A stretch of DNA of 64,000 nucleotides from Deltaproteobacteria bacterium (GTDB lineage Bacteria; Desulfobacterota; Desulfovibrionia; Desulfovibrionales; Desulfovibrionaceae): NCBI GenBank assembly GCA_031285295.1, contig JAITWK010000031.1:1-64000 (forward strand), given 5' to 3'. This document shows positions 24,242 to 32,336 of this stretch, piece after piece. Every line of letters starts with the position of its first letter. The stretch's first letter is position 1. The notes beneath the pieces were generated by a model that did no database searches, was not told the origin of the DNA, and saw only the letters and a program-made list of their open reading frames with translations. Position numbers and translations under genes: made by a program.

Positions 24242-26401
24242 ATGTCAGCCAATAGCGGAACCCTGCCTAACTATAAACGCTTTGCCAAACAAGGGGATCT
24301 TTTTCTGGCCGCCGGTGTGGTGGTAATCCTCTTTGTGATGCTGGTGCCGGTGCCGACCTTTCTGCTGGACATGATGCTATCGCTGTCCATTTCGCTCTCT
24401 CTGCTGATTCTGATCACCTCCATGTTCATGCTTTCGCCTCTGGAATTTTCGATTTTTCCGTCACTCCTGCTGGTAACTACCATGCTGCGCCTGGCCCTGA
24501 ACGTGGCCTCCACCCGCCTTATTCTCATGAACGGCGATACCGGCACTGATGCCGCCGGTAGTATCATCCGGTCTTTTGGCGAGTTCGTGGTTGGTGGCTC
24601 CTATGTCATCGGGGCCGTCATATTTTTGATTCTTTTCATCCTGAACAAAATGGTCATCACCGCCGGAACCACGCGTATCGCCGAAGTGGCCGCCCGTTTT
24701 ACCCTGGACGCCATGCCCGGCAAGCAGATGGCCATTGAAGCCGACCTTAACGCCGGACTGATTGACGAAACCGAGGCCACCAACCGCCGCAACAAGATTC
24801 GCAAGGAAGCCGACTTCTACGGCGCCATGGACGGCGCGGGCAAGTTTGTGCAGGGCGACGTGATGGCCGGCCTGATTATTTCGATCATCAACGTTGTGGG
24901 CGGTATCCTCATTGGCACACTGCAAAAGGGCATGGCCTGGAGCACGGCTGTTGATACTTACACCCTGCTGACCATCGGTGACGGCCTGGTGGCTACCATT
25001 CCGTCAATCATCACTTCCACGGCTGCCGGTATCATTGTTTCGCGCGCCGCCTCGGAAGCCAAGATGGGCGAAGAATTTCTCGGTCAGCTTACCCGCAACA
25101 CCAAGGCCCTGCGGCTGGTCTCGGCTGTGCTGGCTGTATTCGCCATTGTGCCGGGCATGCCCACGCTGCCTTTCCTGACTTTTGCGGCCATCCTTTTCAT
25201 ACTCGCCAAGTCCATTGACAAGTCCAATAACGCGGAAGCGATGGTCATGCCCAAAAAGGCCGGTCTTACTTCGCCCGGCAGCATTGGCGGCGGTCAGGCC
25301 GCTCTGCCTTCCGGCGGCAAGGCCGTTACCGGCAGCCAGCCCTCCGGCCTGGATACCCCGGAAGAAGTGCAGGCCCTGTTGCCTCTGGATATCCTGGAAC
25401 TGGAAGTGGGCTATGGCCTGATTCCGCTGGTGGACGAGGCCCAAAACGGCAACCTGCTGGCCCGTATCCGCTCCATACGCAGGCAGTTTGCTCTGGATAT
25501 GGGTGTGGTGGTGCCTTCGCTGCACCTGCGCGACAACCTGCAACTCAAGCCCGGCCAGTATTGTCTGCTGATCAAGGGCAACGAAGTGGCCTCGGCGGAA
25601 ATACTCAACGATCACTTCCTGGCCATGGACCCGGGCAACGTGAAGCACCGCATTCGCGGCATCGAAACCCGCGAACCGGCCTTCAACCTGCCTGCCGTCT
25701 GGATTCCGGAAAGTCAGAAGGAGGAAGCCATGCTGGCCGGTTATACGGTGGTGGACCCCTCAACGGTTATCGCTACTCACCTTACCGAAGTTTTCCGCAG
25801 GCATCTGGGCGATTTCCTGGGCCGTCAGGAAGTGCAGGGGTTGCTCGACAACCTGGCCAAATACGCACCCAAGGCCGTGGAAGATTTGGTGCCGAATACC
25901 CTTGGCCTGGGCGCGGTGCAGAAGGTTTTGCAAAACCTGGTGCGCGAAAATGTCTCTATCCGCGACCTGCTCAGCATCGTGGAAACACTCACCGATTACG
26001 GTCAGGGTGTAAAAAGTCCGGAAACACTTACAGAATATGTGCGTGAACGTCTTGCGCGAACCGTGGTAAAACCTTACATGGACAGTCAGGGCGCGTTGCC
26101 CATAATAACCCTTGACCCCACAGCGGAGCAGACGCTGCAGGAATCCATACGGCAGACGGAAAGCGGCGTGTATCTGGCCCTTAATCCGGGTTCGGCCCAG
26201 AAATTGATCCAGAACATCAACAAAGCCGTGGAAAACGCCGTCAATACCGACGGGCAGCCGGTAGTGCTGGCTTCGCCCCTGGTTAGGCCGCACCTGGCGC
26301 AGCTTGTAACCCGTTTTCTGCCCAGCGTGCCCGTGATTTCGCAGGCAGAAGTACCGGCGGATATCCGCCTTACCTCCGTGGGTAATGTGAGCATGACATA
26401 A
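24242..26401 (+). CDS. flhA: Flagellar export protein FlhA
   Basis: 719 residues. The N-terminal half has about eight membrane segments with the conserved cytoplasmic loop (GTTRIAEVAARFTLDAMPGK, then KEADFYGAMDGAGKFVQGD), and the C-terminal half is the soluble domain that docks chaperone-substrate complexes. FlhA forms the nonameric ring of the flagellar export gate. An 80-nt gap after flhB holds a small 6-bp hairpin (CGTCGG/CCGACG) and an AGAAGGA ribosome-binding site. The last A of its stop codon is the first base of the flhF ATG. Confidence 0.97.
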   Translation: MSANSGTLPNYKRFAKQGDLFLAAGVVVILFVMLVPVPTFLLDMMLSLSISLSLLILITSMFMLSPLEFSIFPSLLLVTTMLRLALNVASTRLILMNGDTGTDAAGSIIRSFGEFVVGGSYVIGAVIFLILFILNKMVITAGTTRIAEVAARFTLDAMPGKQMAIEADLNAGLIDETEATNRRNKIRKEADFYGAMDGAGKFVQGDVMAGLIISIINVVGGILIGTLQKGMAWSTAVDTYTLLTIGDGLVATIPSIITSTAAGIIVSRAASEAKMGEEFLGQLTRNTKALRLVSAVLAVFAIVPGMPTLPFLTFAAILFILAKSIDKSNNAEAMVMPKKAGLTSPGSIGGGQAALPSGGKAVTGSQPSGLDTPEEVQALLPLDILELEVGYGLIPLVDEAQNGNLLARIRSIRRQFALDMGVVVPSLHLRDNLQLKPGQYCLLIKGNEVASAEILNDHFLAMDPGNVKHRIRGIETREPAFNLPAVWIPESQKEEAMLAGYTVVDPSTVIATHLTEVFRRHLGDFLGRQEVQGLLDNLAKYAPKAVEDLVPNTLGLGAVQKVLQNLVRENVSIRDLLSIVETLTDYGQGVKSPETLTEYVRERLARTVVKPYMDSQGALPIITLDPTAEQTLQESIRQTESGVYLALNPGSAQKLIQNINKAVENAVNTDGQPVVLASPLVRPHLAQLVTRFLPSVPVISQAEVPADIRLTSVGNVSMT

Positions 26402-27687
26402 TGCAGGTAAAAACATTCACCGGTTTGAATAATAAAGAGGTGCTGGACCAGATTAAGGCCGCTTTGGGATCCGAGGCTGTTATTCTGGAAACGCGCACCA
26501 GCAGCGCCGGTGGTGTGAAAACGGTTACCATGACTGCCGCTCTGGAACGCGAGGACGCCACCCCGGAACCGGCTGGGCGACCCGGACGCGGGAGCGGGCG
26601 GGCGAACGGCCAAAGTGGCGCGACAGGCGATTCCGGTGGCCTGGGCGGTTTAAATGGTCAGGGAGGCTGGTCTGGTGGCCGGATGCCCGATTATTTTATG
26701 GACGAATGGAACAGCATCAAGCATCATCTTTTCGCTCTGATGAAACCGGCCCTGAATCTGGATAAACTCAGCTCCCGGCAGCGTACCGCCCTGGAATATC
26801 TTCAGCGCGAAGGCACAAACGATCAGGTTTTGCTGGAACTTTACCGGCGTCTTTCCAAGAAGCCGGACGAGCCGGTGCTTGGCCCTTTGAGTTCGATGCT
26901 GCCGGTAAAGCCCTGGGGTTGCGAACACTGGCCGCAGCGCGTGCATTTGATTGCCGGGCCTTACGGGGCGGGAAAAACCACCACAGCGGTACGTCTGGCC
27001 CTGGCTTTTGAAAAAAATCGCAGTGCCAGGCAACGGGCCAGACGCTCCAGTGCGGCGGAACGCGGCGATTTTTTGGATGAAAGAGACAGCAGAAACGGCG
27101 GCGAAAACGGCAAGGTCTGCGTTGTTAACGCAGATGCCGAGCGCGGCAATGGGCGGCTGCTGCTCAAACATTATGCCGGGCTTTCCGACTTTGCTTACCG
27201 TGAAGCCGGTAACGCCATGGAAATGCGCGGCGTACTCTCGGAAATTTCCGCTCAGGGCTTTGAGCGGGTTATTGTTGACCTGCCCGGCCTGCGAAACGGC
27301 GATCACTTGCGTGATTTGGCCGAAAATTTAGGATTGTTGGGACAAAACGCCATTCGCACGGCCATGCACCTGGTGCTGCCCGCTTCATACAGCGATGCGC
27401 TTACCCTGAATATTCTGGATCGCTACTACCTGGATTTGCCGGGCAGCGTAATCTGGAGCAAACTGGATGAGTTCGGGCGCTATGGCGCTCTGCTCAATCT
27501 GGCCCTGGCCGGGGGCCTGCCTGTATCCGCTCTTTCTTTCGGTCCTGGCCTGTTGAACACGCTTTTGCCCGTTACACAGGTCATGTTATGGCGTCTGATT
27601 TTCAAACACGAACTTCCGGTGAACGCCTCGCCTGCGGCTTATACGGCGCAGGGCGGCGCTGCGGATGGAGATTACAGTTATGAGTAA
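26401..27687 (+). CDS. flhF: Flagellar placement GTPase FlhF (SRP family)
   Basis: 428 residues. The N-terminus (MQVKTFTGLNNKEVLDQIKA) is the FlhF-specific start, followed by a Gly/Arg/Asn-rich linker at about 55-95. The SRP-type GTPase domain carries the P-loop AGPYGAGKTTT at about 185-195 and ILDRYYLDLPGSVIWSKLDEF near the C-terminus. FlhF recruits early flagellar proteins to the pole and works with FlhG. An unusual Arg/Ser/Asp-rich insert at about 208-235, just after the P-loop helix, is not standard. The start overlaps the flhA stop by one base. Confidence 0.93.
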   Translation: MQVKTFTGLNNKEVLDQIKAALGSEAVILETRTSSAGGVKTVTMTAALEREDATPEPAGRPGRGSGRANGQSGATGDSGGLGGLNGQGGWSGGRMPDYFMDEWNSIKHHLFALMKPALNLDKLSSRQRTALEYLQREGTNDQVLLELYRRLSKKPDEPVLGPLSSMLPVKPWGCEHWPQRVHLIAGPYGAGKTTTAVRLALAFEKNRSARQRARRSSAAERGDFLDERDSRNGGENGKVCVVNADAERGNGRLLLKHYAGLSDFAYREAGNAMEMRGVLSEISAQGFERVIVDLPGLRNGDHLRDLAENLGLLGQNAIRTAMHLVLPASYSDALTLNILDRYYLDLPGSVIWSKLDEFGRYGALLNLALAGGLPVSALSFGPGLLNTLLPVTQVMLWRLIFKHELPVNASPAAYTAQGGAADGDYSYE

Positions 27688-28492
27688 TGCGCCTCTGGTC
27701 ATATCGGTTACTTCCGGCAAGGGCGGTGTAGGTAAAACCAACATCTCGGCCAATTTGGCCTATTGCCTGGCCGAGAACGGTAAAAAAGTGATGTTGCTGG
27801 ACGCCGACCTTGGCCTGGCCAACGTGGATGTGGTGCTGGGCCTTACGCCGGAATACAATCTTTTTCATCTGTTCCACGAAGACATGAGTCTTGACGATAT
27901 TATCATGGATACGCCTTACGGCTTTAAAATTCTGCCTGCCGCCTCCGGGGTAAGCGAAATGCTCGATCTTTCCACCGGGCAGAAGCTGGAGTTGCTGGAA
28001 TCCATGGACGCAATGGAAGATCAGATCGATTACCTGATTGTTGATACCGGAGCGGGCATTAACGATAACGTTGTATATTTCAACCTGGCCGCGCAGGAAC
28101 GTATCGTGGTGCTGACCACCGAACCCACCTCGCTGACTGATGCTTACGCCTCCATAAAAGTAATGACGCAAAATCACGGGGTGCAACATTTCAAAATTGT
28201 TGTTAACATGGCCCCGGACAAAAAAAGCGCTCTGGATGTGTTTAAACGCCTGTACAACGCCTGCGACCATTTTCTGGCCGGAGTGTCGCTTGAACTGGCC
28301 GCTTTTATCCCCCGTGACAACGGGGTGCGCCGGGCTGTGATCAATCAGCGCCCGTTCTGCATGGAAGAAGCCGGTGGACCGGCTTGCAATGCCATGCGCG
28401 AGTTGGCGCAAAAGGTGCAAACCTGGGAAGTGCCGGTGAATTTGGATGGAAACATCAAATTCTTTTGGAAAAAACTGCTCTTCAGGAGCTAG
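27680..28492 (+). CDS. flhG: Flagellar number regulator FlhG, MinD/ParA-type ATPase
   Basis: 270 residues from the ATG at 27680, chosen because GGAG lies 9 nt upstream; an in-frame ATG at 27665 would include that site. The deviant Walker A is SGKGGVGKTN near the N-terminus, then LLDADLGLANVDVVLGL (the MinD/FlhG signature), Walker B VDTGAGI and a C-terminal amphipathic region ending in KFFWKKLLFRS that probably targets the membrane. FlhG restrains the GTPase FlhF and sets flagellar number. It overlaps flhF by 8 nt. Confidence 0.94.
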   Translation: MSNAPLVISVTSGKGGVGKTNISANLAYCLAENGKKVMLLDADLGLANVDVVLGLTPEYNLFHLFHEDMSLDDIIMDTPYGFKILPAASGVSEMLDLSTGQKLELLESMDAMEDQIDYLIVDTGAGINDNVVYFNLAAQERIVVLTTEPTSLTDAYASIKVMTQNHGVQHFKIVVNMAPDKKSALDVFKRLYNACDHFLAGVSLELAAFIPRDNGVRRAVINQRPFCMEEAGGPACNAMRELAQKVQTWEVPVNLDGNIKFFWKKLLFRS

Positions 28493-28499
28493 GCAAGCC

Positions 28500-29420
28500 A
28501 TGGGCGAAAGCCTAAACAAGCAGGAACTGCTTGTTGGCTCCGATACCGTCAAGCAGGATCCGTTTATGGACTCCTGCTCTGGCCTGTTGGAGTTGGATCA
28601 GGGCCGAAGCAACGCCAAGCACGCGGAACAGGCTTACAAATCCGCAGCAGTTTCGCGTCCGGTCCCGGCTTCCGATGCGCCCTGGTCCGACCTGGATTCC
28701 GGGGCAGTAGCCTGGAACGACTTTACCCCGGTCGATCAGGAACGCATTGCCCGGCACTATGCGCCCAAGGTCAAATATTTGGCGGCGCGTCTTAAATCAC
28801 GCCTGCCCCGCAATATCGAGCTTGGTGAGCTTATAAGCGCGGGGAGCCTCGGGCTGGTGGAATCCTTCAGCAAATTTAAGCCGGATTTGGGCGTGAAGTT
28901 CGACACCTATGCCGAAAACCGCATTCGCGGGGCCATGCTGGATGAATTGCGCCGCCTGGACTGGTTTCCGCGTTCGTTGCGCCAAAGAGTGCGGCAGATA
29001 GACGGCGCCATCCTGCAAAGCGAACAAAGCACCGGGCGTATGCCCAGCGAGAGCGAGTTGGCCGCCCTTACCGGACTGAGCGAAAAAGAAGTGCGTGAGG
29101 GGCTGGAAGCCCTGCAAAGCCAGGCCTGTTTTTCGCTGGATGCCATTGAGAACCTGCTTAGCGGCGAAGACAGCTTTAAAAACGGCGAACCCTATGCTGA
29201 GGCCGCGACCAGCGAAATGATCTCCAAAGTGGCGGAACTCATAGAGCAATTGACACCCAGAGAGAAACTGGTATTGTCGTTATATTATAGCGAAGAGCTG
29301 AATATGCGCGAGGCTGCTGAGGTTATGGGCATTACCGAAGGGCGGGTTTCGCAGTTACATTCACAGGCTCTGGCCAGACTGCGCAGGGAGTTCTACAATC
29401 AGTTTGGCGTGCAACCCTGA
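28500..29420 (+). CDS. fliA: Flagellar sigma factor FliA (sigma-28)
   Basis: 306 residues from the ATG at 28500, with AGGAG upstream; the frame is open further into flhG. About 75 residues precede the sigma core, longer than in enteric FliA. Region 2 contains GELISAGSLGLVESFSKFKP and FDTYAENRIRGAMLDELRRL, region 3 follows, and region 4 has LSLYYSEELNMREAAEVMG with ITEGRVSQLHSQAL as the -35-binding helix-turn-helix. It directs late flagellar transcription. It lies directly after flhG, a common order in polar-flagellate bacteria. Confidence 0.95.
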   Translation: MGESLNKQELLVGSDTVKQDPFMDSCSGLLELDQGRSNAKHAEQAYKSAAVSRPVPASDAPWSDLDSGAVAWNDFTPVDQERIARHYAPKVKYLAARLKSRLPRNIELGELISAGSLGLVESFSKFKPDLGVKFDTYAENRIRGAMLDELRRLDWFPRSLRQRVRQIDGAILQSEQSTGRMPSESELAALTGLSEKEVREGLEALQSQACFSLDAIENLLSGEDSFKNGEPYAEAATSEMISKVAELIEQLTPREKLVLSLYYSEELNMREAAEVMGITEGRVSQLHSQALARLRREFYNQFGVQP

Positions 29421-29469
29421 TAGTTTAGTATAAAAAACAGATTTCACTCGAATCCAATAAGGAGCGATT

Positions 29470-29850
29470 ATGCCTTTTGATCCGAATATGCGAGTGCTTG
29501 TTGTGGACGATTTTTCCACCATGCGCCGTATCATAAAAAACATTCTGCGTCAGCTTGGCTTTACCAACATTGTTGAGGCCGACGACGGCACCACTGCCTG
29601 GGACGTCCTGAACAAGGATAAAATAGAGTTCATCATTTCCGACTGGAACATGCCGCAGATGACCGGCATTGACCTTTTGCGCAAAGTGCGCGGCAGCGAT
29701 GAATTTGCCGATCTGCCCTTTCTTATGGTGACGGCGGAAGCCCAGCAGGAAAACATCATTGAAGCGGTGCAGGCCAAGGTTTCCAACTATATTGTCAAGC
29801 CGTTCACCCCGGAAACCCTGAAACAGAAAATTGATAAAATTTTCCCCTAG
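29470..29850 (+). CDS. cheY: Chemotaxis response regulator CheY
   Basis: 126 residues, a stand-alone receiver domain. The acidic pocket is D13-D14, the phosphorylation site is D58 (IISDWNMPQM), with T88 and K110 (IVKPFTPE) as the conserved switch residues. It begins PFDPNMRVLVVDDFSTMRRI, very close to enteric CheY. It binds the flagellar switch when phosphorylated. AAGGAG precedes the start, and it lies between fliA and fliL. The kinase CheA is not in the window. Confidence 0.95.
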   Translation: MPFDPNMRVLVVDDFSTMRRIIKNILRQLGFTNIVEADDGTTAWDVLNKDKIEFIISDWNMPQMTGIDLLRKVRGSDEFADLPFLMVTAEAQQENIIEAVQAKVSNYIVKPFTPETLKQKIDKIFP

Positions 29851-29858
29851 AGCAGTGC

Positions 29859-29884
29859 AGGGCATTTCAAGGGTGAAATGCCCT
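29859..29884. promoter_or_regulatory. Perfect hairpin between cheY and fliL
   Basis: An 11-bp perfect stem AGGGCATTTCA/TGAAATGCCCT closes a 4-nt loop, 8 nt after the cheY stop. No T-run follows, so it may be an RNA stability or attenuation element, or an operator, rather than a terminator. Confidence 0.5.
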
Positions 29885-29940
29885 AAGGCCGGGCACGGAT
29901 TGTCGCCGGTAACTGACTTGCTCTGCCTGGTGAGGTAGCA

Positions 29941-30693
29941 ATGCTCCCTCTGATTCCCATGCTTGGTGCCGCCTCCGATAATACAGACCCGCAGCCGAAA
30001 AAAGGCTCCGGGTCTGGCGGCGCATCTGCTGCTCCCGGTTCCTCCGGGTCGCTTCCTGCTACTGGGCCGGATGCCGGACAGGCTCCCGGTCAGGAGAGGA
30101 ATCTCAAAAAGGTCGAACTCGATCTTGAGGGCGCGCCTTTTCTTGAGGAGGAACCGCCTGCCGCGCCCAAGCCGGAGGCCGCTCCAACCCCCACTGCCAA
30201 GCCCGCTGCGGGCAAGGATGCGGCTGGGGCCAAAAAAAGCAAAAAAAAGCTCATCATCATCGGCGGCTTGGCTCTGCTGCTTCTGGGTGCGGCTGCCGGG
30301 AGCTATTTCATGTTTTTTGCCGCCCCGAAAATAGAGCCGGTTGTTGTTACCGTGCCCAGCAGCCCGATTCTGGACCCCGCCCCGGTAGACGGCTTTAACA
30401 TCAGTCTGAAGCCGCTTTGGGTGGAACTTGAAGATCCGGCCGGGGAAATGCGTGTTTTGATCTGCACCTTGCTGATTCCCACCAATAACGAGGAAAACGT
30501 TCTGGAGCTTAATGCCAAAACCATCCTCGTCCGCGATGCCATCTACTACTACCTGCGCAACAAGGATTATGCCTTTTTGGCCGACAGTGCCAAGCTTGAA
30601 GAGATAAAAAAGGACATCACCAATATAATCAATGACTACCTGATGACCGAAAAGATTAAAGAGGTCTTGTTTGAGGATTATATTATAAGGTAG
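29941..30693 (+). CDS. fliL: FliL-family flagellar basal-body protein
   Basis: 250 residues. An N-terminal cytoplasmic part of about 95 residues is rich in Gly, Pro, Ala and Ser; a single membrane segment (LIIIGGLALLLLGAAAGSYF) lies at about 102-121; and the periplasmic domain carries the FliL pattern ending in LMTEKIKEVLFEDYIIR. FliL rings surround the stator and support motor torque. It is longer than typical FliL (about 160 residues) because of the N-terminal extension. It is probably cotranscribed with cheY and the next gene. Confidence 0.88.
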   Translation: MLPLIPMLGAASDNTDPQPKKGSGSGGASAAPGSSGSLPATGPDAGQAPGQERNLKKVELDLEGAPFLEEEPPAAPKPEAAPTPTAKPAAGKDAAGAKKSKKKLIIIGGLALLLLGAAAGSYFMFFAAPKIEPVVVTVPSSPILDPAPVDGFNISLKPLWVELEDPAGEMRVLICTLLIPTNNEENVLELNAKTILVRDAIYYYLRNKDYAFLADSAKLEEIKKDITNIINDYLMTEKIKEVLFEDYIIR

Positions 30694-30700
30694 GTGCGAC

Positions 30701-31114
30701 ATGTCTGGCAATTTTCCAGCGCAGGTGGCCCCCATGGGGCATGTGGCCAGAGTTGCGTTGCAGGAGCAGGAAGCCGGATTTATCAAGCAGCAGGCCATGC
30801 AACAGGTGATTACCCAGCACTTGACCAAGGACAACGAGCAGGTTCAAAGCGCTTCGGCCGGTGAGCAGGGGCAGCGGGTTCGGCGCAGGCGGCATGGCCG
30901 GGAACGGGACGGACGGCAGAGCGGAAATTTTGAAGAGGAACTCTCCGGGCAGATGTCCGGGCAATCTTCCGGCCAGGCAGACGGTTCTCCGTCTGGAGAT
31001 TCGCAAAGCGCCGGATCGCCTGTTTTGGATTTGCTTGATGCCCTTGGACAGCCGGAGCCTGTCAATCAGGATGGCAATGTATGGGCCGGAAACATTGTGA
31101 ATGTGAAAGTGTAA
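30701..31114 (+). CDS. Unknown hydrophilic protein in the flagellar operon
   Basis: 137 residues, family not recognised. There is no signal peptide and no membrane segment. The first 45 residues are helical and Gln-rich (ALQEQEAGFIKQQAMQQVIT), a basic stretch (RVRRRRHGRERDGR) lies at about 60-73, then a Ser/Gly/Gln-rich segment with repeated SGQ triplets, and a short conserved-looking tail (VLDLLDALG...VNVKV). It lies 7 nt after fliL, so a flagellar or chemotaxis accessory role is plausible from context only. A left-end fragment of the dispersed palindromic element begins right after its stop codon. Confidence 0.75.
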   Translation: MSGNFPAQVAPMGHVARVALQEQEAGFIKQQAMQQVITQHLTKDNEQVQSASAGEQGQRVRRRRHGRERDGRQSGNFEEELSGQMSGQSSGQADGSPSGDSQSAGSPVLDLLDALGQPEPVNQDGNVWAGNIVNVKV

Positions 31115-31149
31115 GGTAGTGCCTCATTTTGCCGTGATGCTGTGTCAGG
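31115..31149 (+). repeat. Left-end fragment of the dispersed palindromic element
   Basis: GGTAGTGCCTCATTTTGCCG continues TGATGCTGTGTCAGG, matching the left end of the full copies, then homology stops. The fragment begins at the first base after the stop codon of the preceding gene and is oriented with it. Confidence 0.75.
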
Positions 31150-31180
31150 TTTAATTTTAAATTGAAAATGGAATAAGAAT

Positions 31181-31591
31181 TTGCTTTTTTACCTGTTCTT
31201 CATTGTTCTGACCCTGGTCGAACTGGCGCTGTTTTTGATGATCCTGCGCTTCTTCAAACGCTTGCAAAAATCCGAGCAGTTGCTAACCGAATTGCAGTCC
31301 AATCAGGAAAGCATTCTGGATAAGCTGGCCCTGAACGCCGGGCTGGAAAAAGAACTCATGCGCAGCTTTGCCGAGCGTCAGGCCGAACTGATCAAGCTGG
31401 ATCAGGGTCTGGAAGAAAAGGCCGCTGGCCTGAACAAACTTCTGGCGCAGGCCGAACAGGTTATGCGATCGCCCCAATTCCTGCGCGAAATAATCCTCAC
31501 CGGGCAACGCCGGGGCCAGACCCCCGGACAACTAGCCAAAAGCACCGGCCTCTCGGTTGATGAGGTCGAGCTTATCCTTTCGCAGAATTGA
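31181..31591 (+). CDS. Unknown membrane-anchored coiled-coil protein with C-terminal helix-turn-helix-like end
   Basis: 136 residues, starting with TTG; no in-frame ATG gives a better start. An N-terminal membrane segment (FYLFFIVLTLVELALFLMIL) is followed by a long charged helix at about 25-90, probably coiled coil, and a C-terminal segment (GQTPGQLAKSTGLSVDEVEL) that resembles the helix-turn-helix end seen in small membrane proteins of unknown function near flagellar genes. It follows the flagellar operon on the same strand. Function unknown. Confidence 0.7.
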   Translation: MLFYLFFIVLTLVELALFLMILRFFKRLQKSEQLLTELQSNQESILDKLALNAGLEKELMRSFAERQAELIKLDQGLEEKAAGLNKLLAQAEQVMRSPQFLREIILTGQRRGQTPGQLAKSTGLSVDEVELILSQN

Positions 31592-31593
31592 GT

Positions 31594-31905
31594 TTAATTA
31601 GTTTCTTCAAACTGCAATTCCACATCCATGCGCTCGTGCAGAATACGAATTACGTCAAGGTATTCGTTCGCGCAGCAGAAATATATAACATGCCTGTTTA
31701 TGTTATATTTCCAATATTCTTCGCGCACATCAGTGCGTTGCCAAATCTTGTGGCCGGACGCCAGCCCCTCAATCGCTGCCATAATCTGCTGATGATATTT
31801 GTCAGCCTGCTCCAGAGACCATTGCCTGAATGTATATAGCCAAATACTCTCCAAGTCGGATTCAGCCAGTGGTGAAAGTCTGGGAATGCGTTTAGTTTTT
31901 GACAT
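31594..31905 (-). CDS. parE: ParE/RelE-family toxin
   Basis: 103 residues from the ATG at 31905; the longer open frame overlaps the antitoxin and is not needed. [20 protein letters not shown] and [16 protein letters not shown] at the start, and [28 protein letters not shown] at the end, match the ParE fold. ParE toxins poison DNA gyrase; other members of the fold cut mRNA, so the target is inferred. It overlaps the upstream parD by 14 nt in the usual antitoxin-first order. Confidence 0.9.
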   Translation of the reverse strand: MSKTKRIPRLSPLAESDLESIWLYTFRQWSLEQADKYHQQIMAAIEGLASGHKIWQRTDVREEYWKYNINRHVIYFCCANEYLDVIRILHERMDVELQFEETN

Positions 31906-32137
31906 AATTCTTTCGCATCCGCGCAAGAAAGGCTTCATTATCAAAGGGTGCAGGCTCGCCTGATTCCTCTCCGGCAATTAGGGCGTTTTGCAATGCCTTC
32001 AACTTGAGATCATGTTCTTCCAATAGCCGCAGTCCGGCCCGCACGACATCGCTGGCCGATCCATAGCGTCCGGCCTGTACTTGGGCGTCAATAAAACAGG
32101 TGAAGTGATCACCCAGAGAAACAGATGTATTTTTCAT
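31892..32137 (-). CDS. parD: ParD-type ribbon-helix-helix antitoxin
   Basis: 81 residues. The N-terminal ribbon-helix-helix ([20 protein letters not shown], then [21 protein letters not shown]) binds DNA as a dimer, and the acidic C-terminal tail ([20 protein letters not shown]) wraps the toxin. It matches the CC2985-like ParD family. A 27-bp near-perfect palindrome lies 18 bp upstream of its start and is the probable operator for autorepression. Confidence 0.92.
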   Translation of the reverse strand: MKNTSVSLGDHFTCFIDAQVQAGRYGSASDVVRAGLRLLEEHDLKLKALQNALIAGEESGEPAPFDNEAFLARMRKNYVKN

Positions 32138-32155
32138 TTCAATTTTTCCTTTTTA

Positions 32156-32182
32156 ATACCAATAAATAATATTTATTGGTAT
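32156..32182. promoter_or_regulatory. 27-bp palindromic operator upstream of parDE
   Basis: ATACCAATAAATA and TATTTATTGGTAT are perfect 13-bp arms around one central base. It lies 18 bp upstream of the parD start codon and is very AT-rich compared with the surroundings. Ribbon-helix-helix antitoxins bind such sites as dimers of dimers. It also lies upstream of cydA on the other strand. Confidence 0.75.
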
Positions 32183-32336
32183 ATTGAAAATAAGTCAACC
32201 TTTGTGCCGCTCTAACGGCCTATCCCTGTCTATCATTCCCCGGTATATTCTTTATGCTATAGCTTGTATTTATTTTAAAATAGTTATAGTAACTATTATC
32301 ATTAAAACAACACTACTGGCGCTGGAGGGAATCCCT

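Noticed and set aside
29425-30834. Open frame of 469 codons on the minus strand across cheY and fliL
   Set aside because: It lies opposite clearly recognised flagellar genes and shows no domain or ribosome-binding site.
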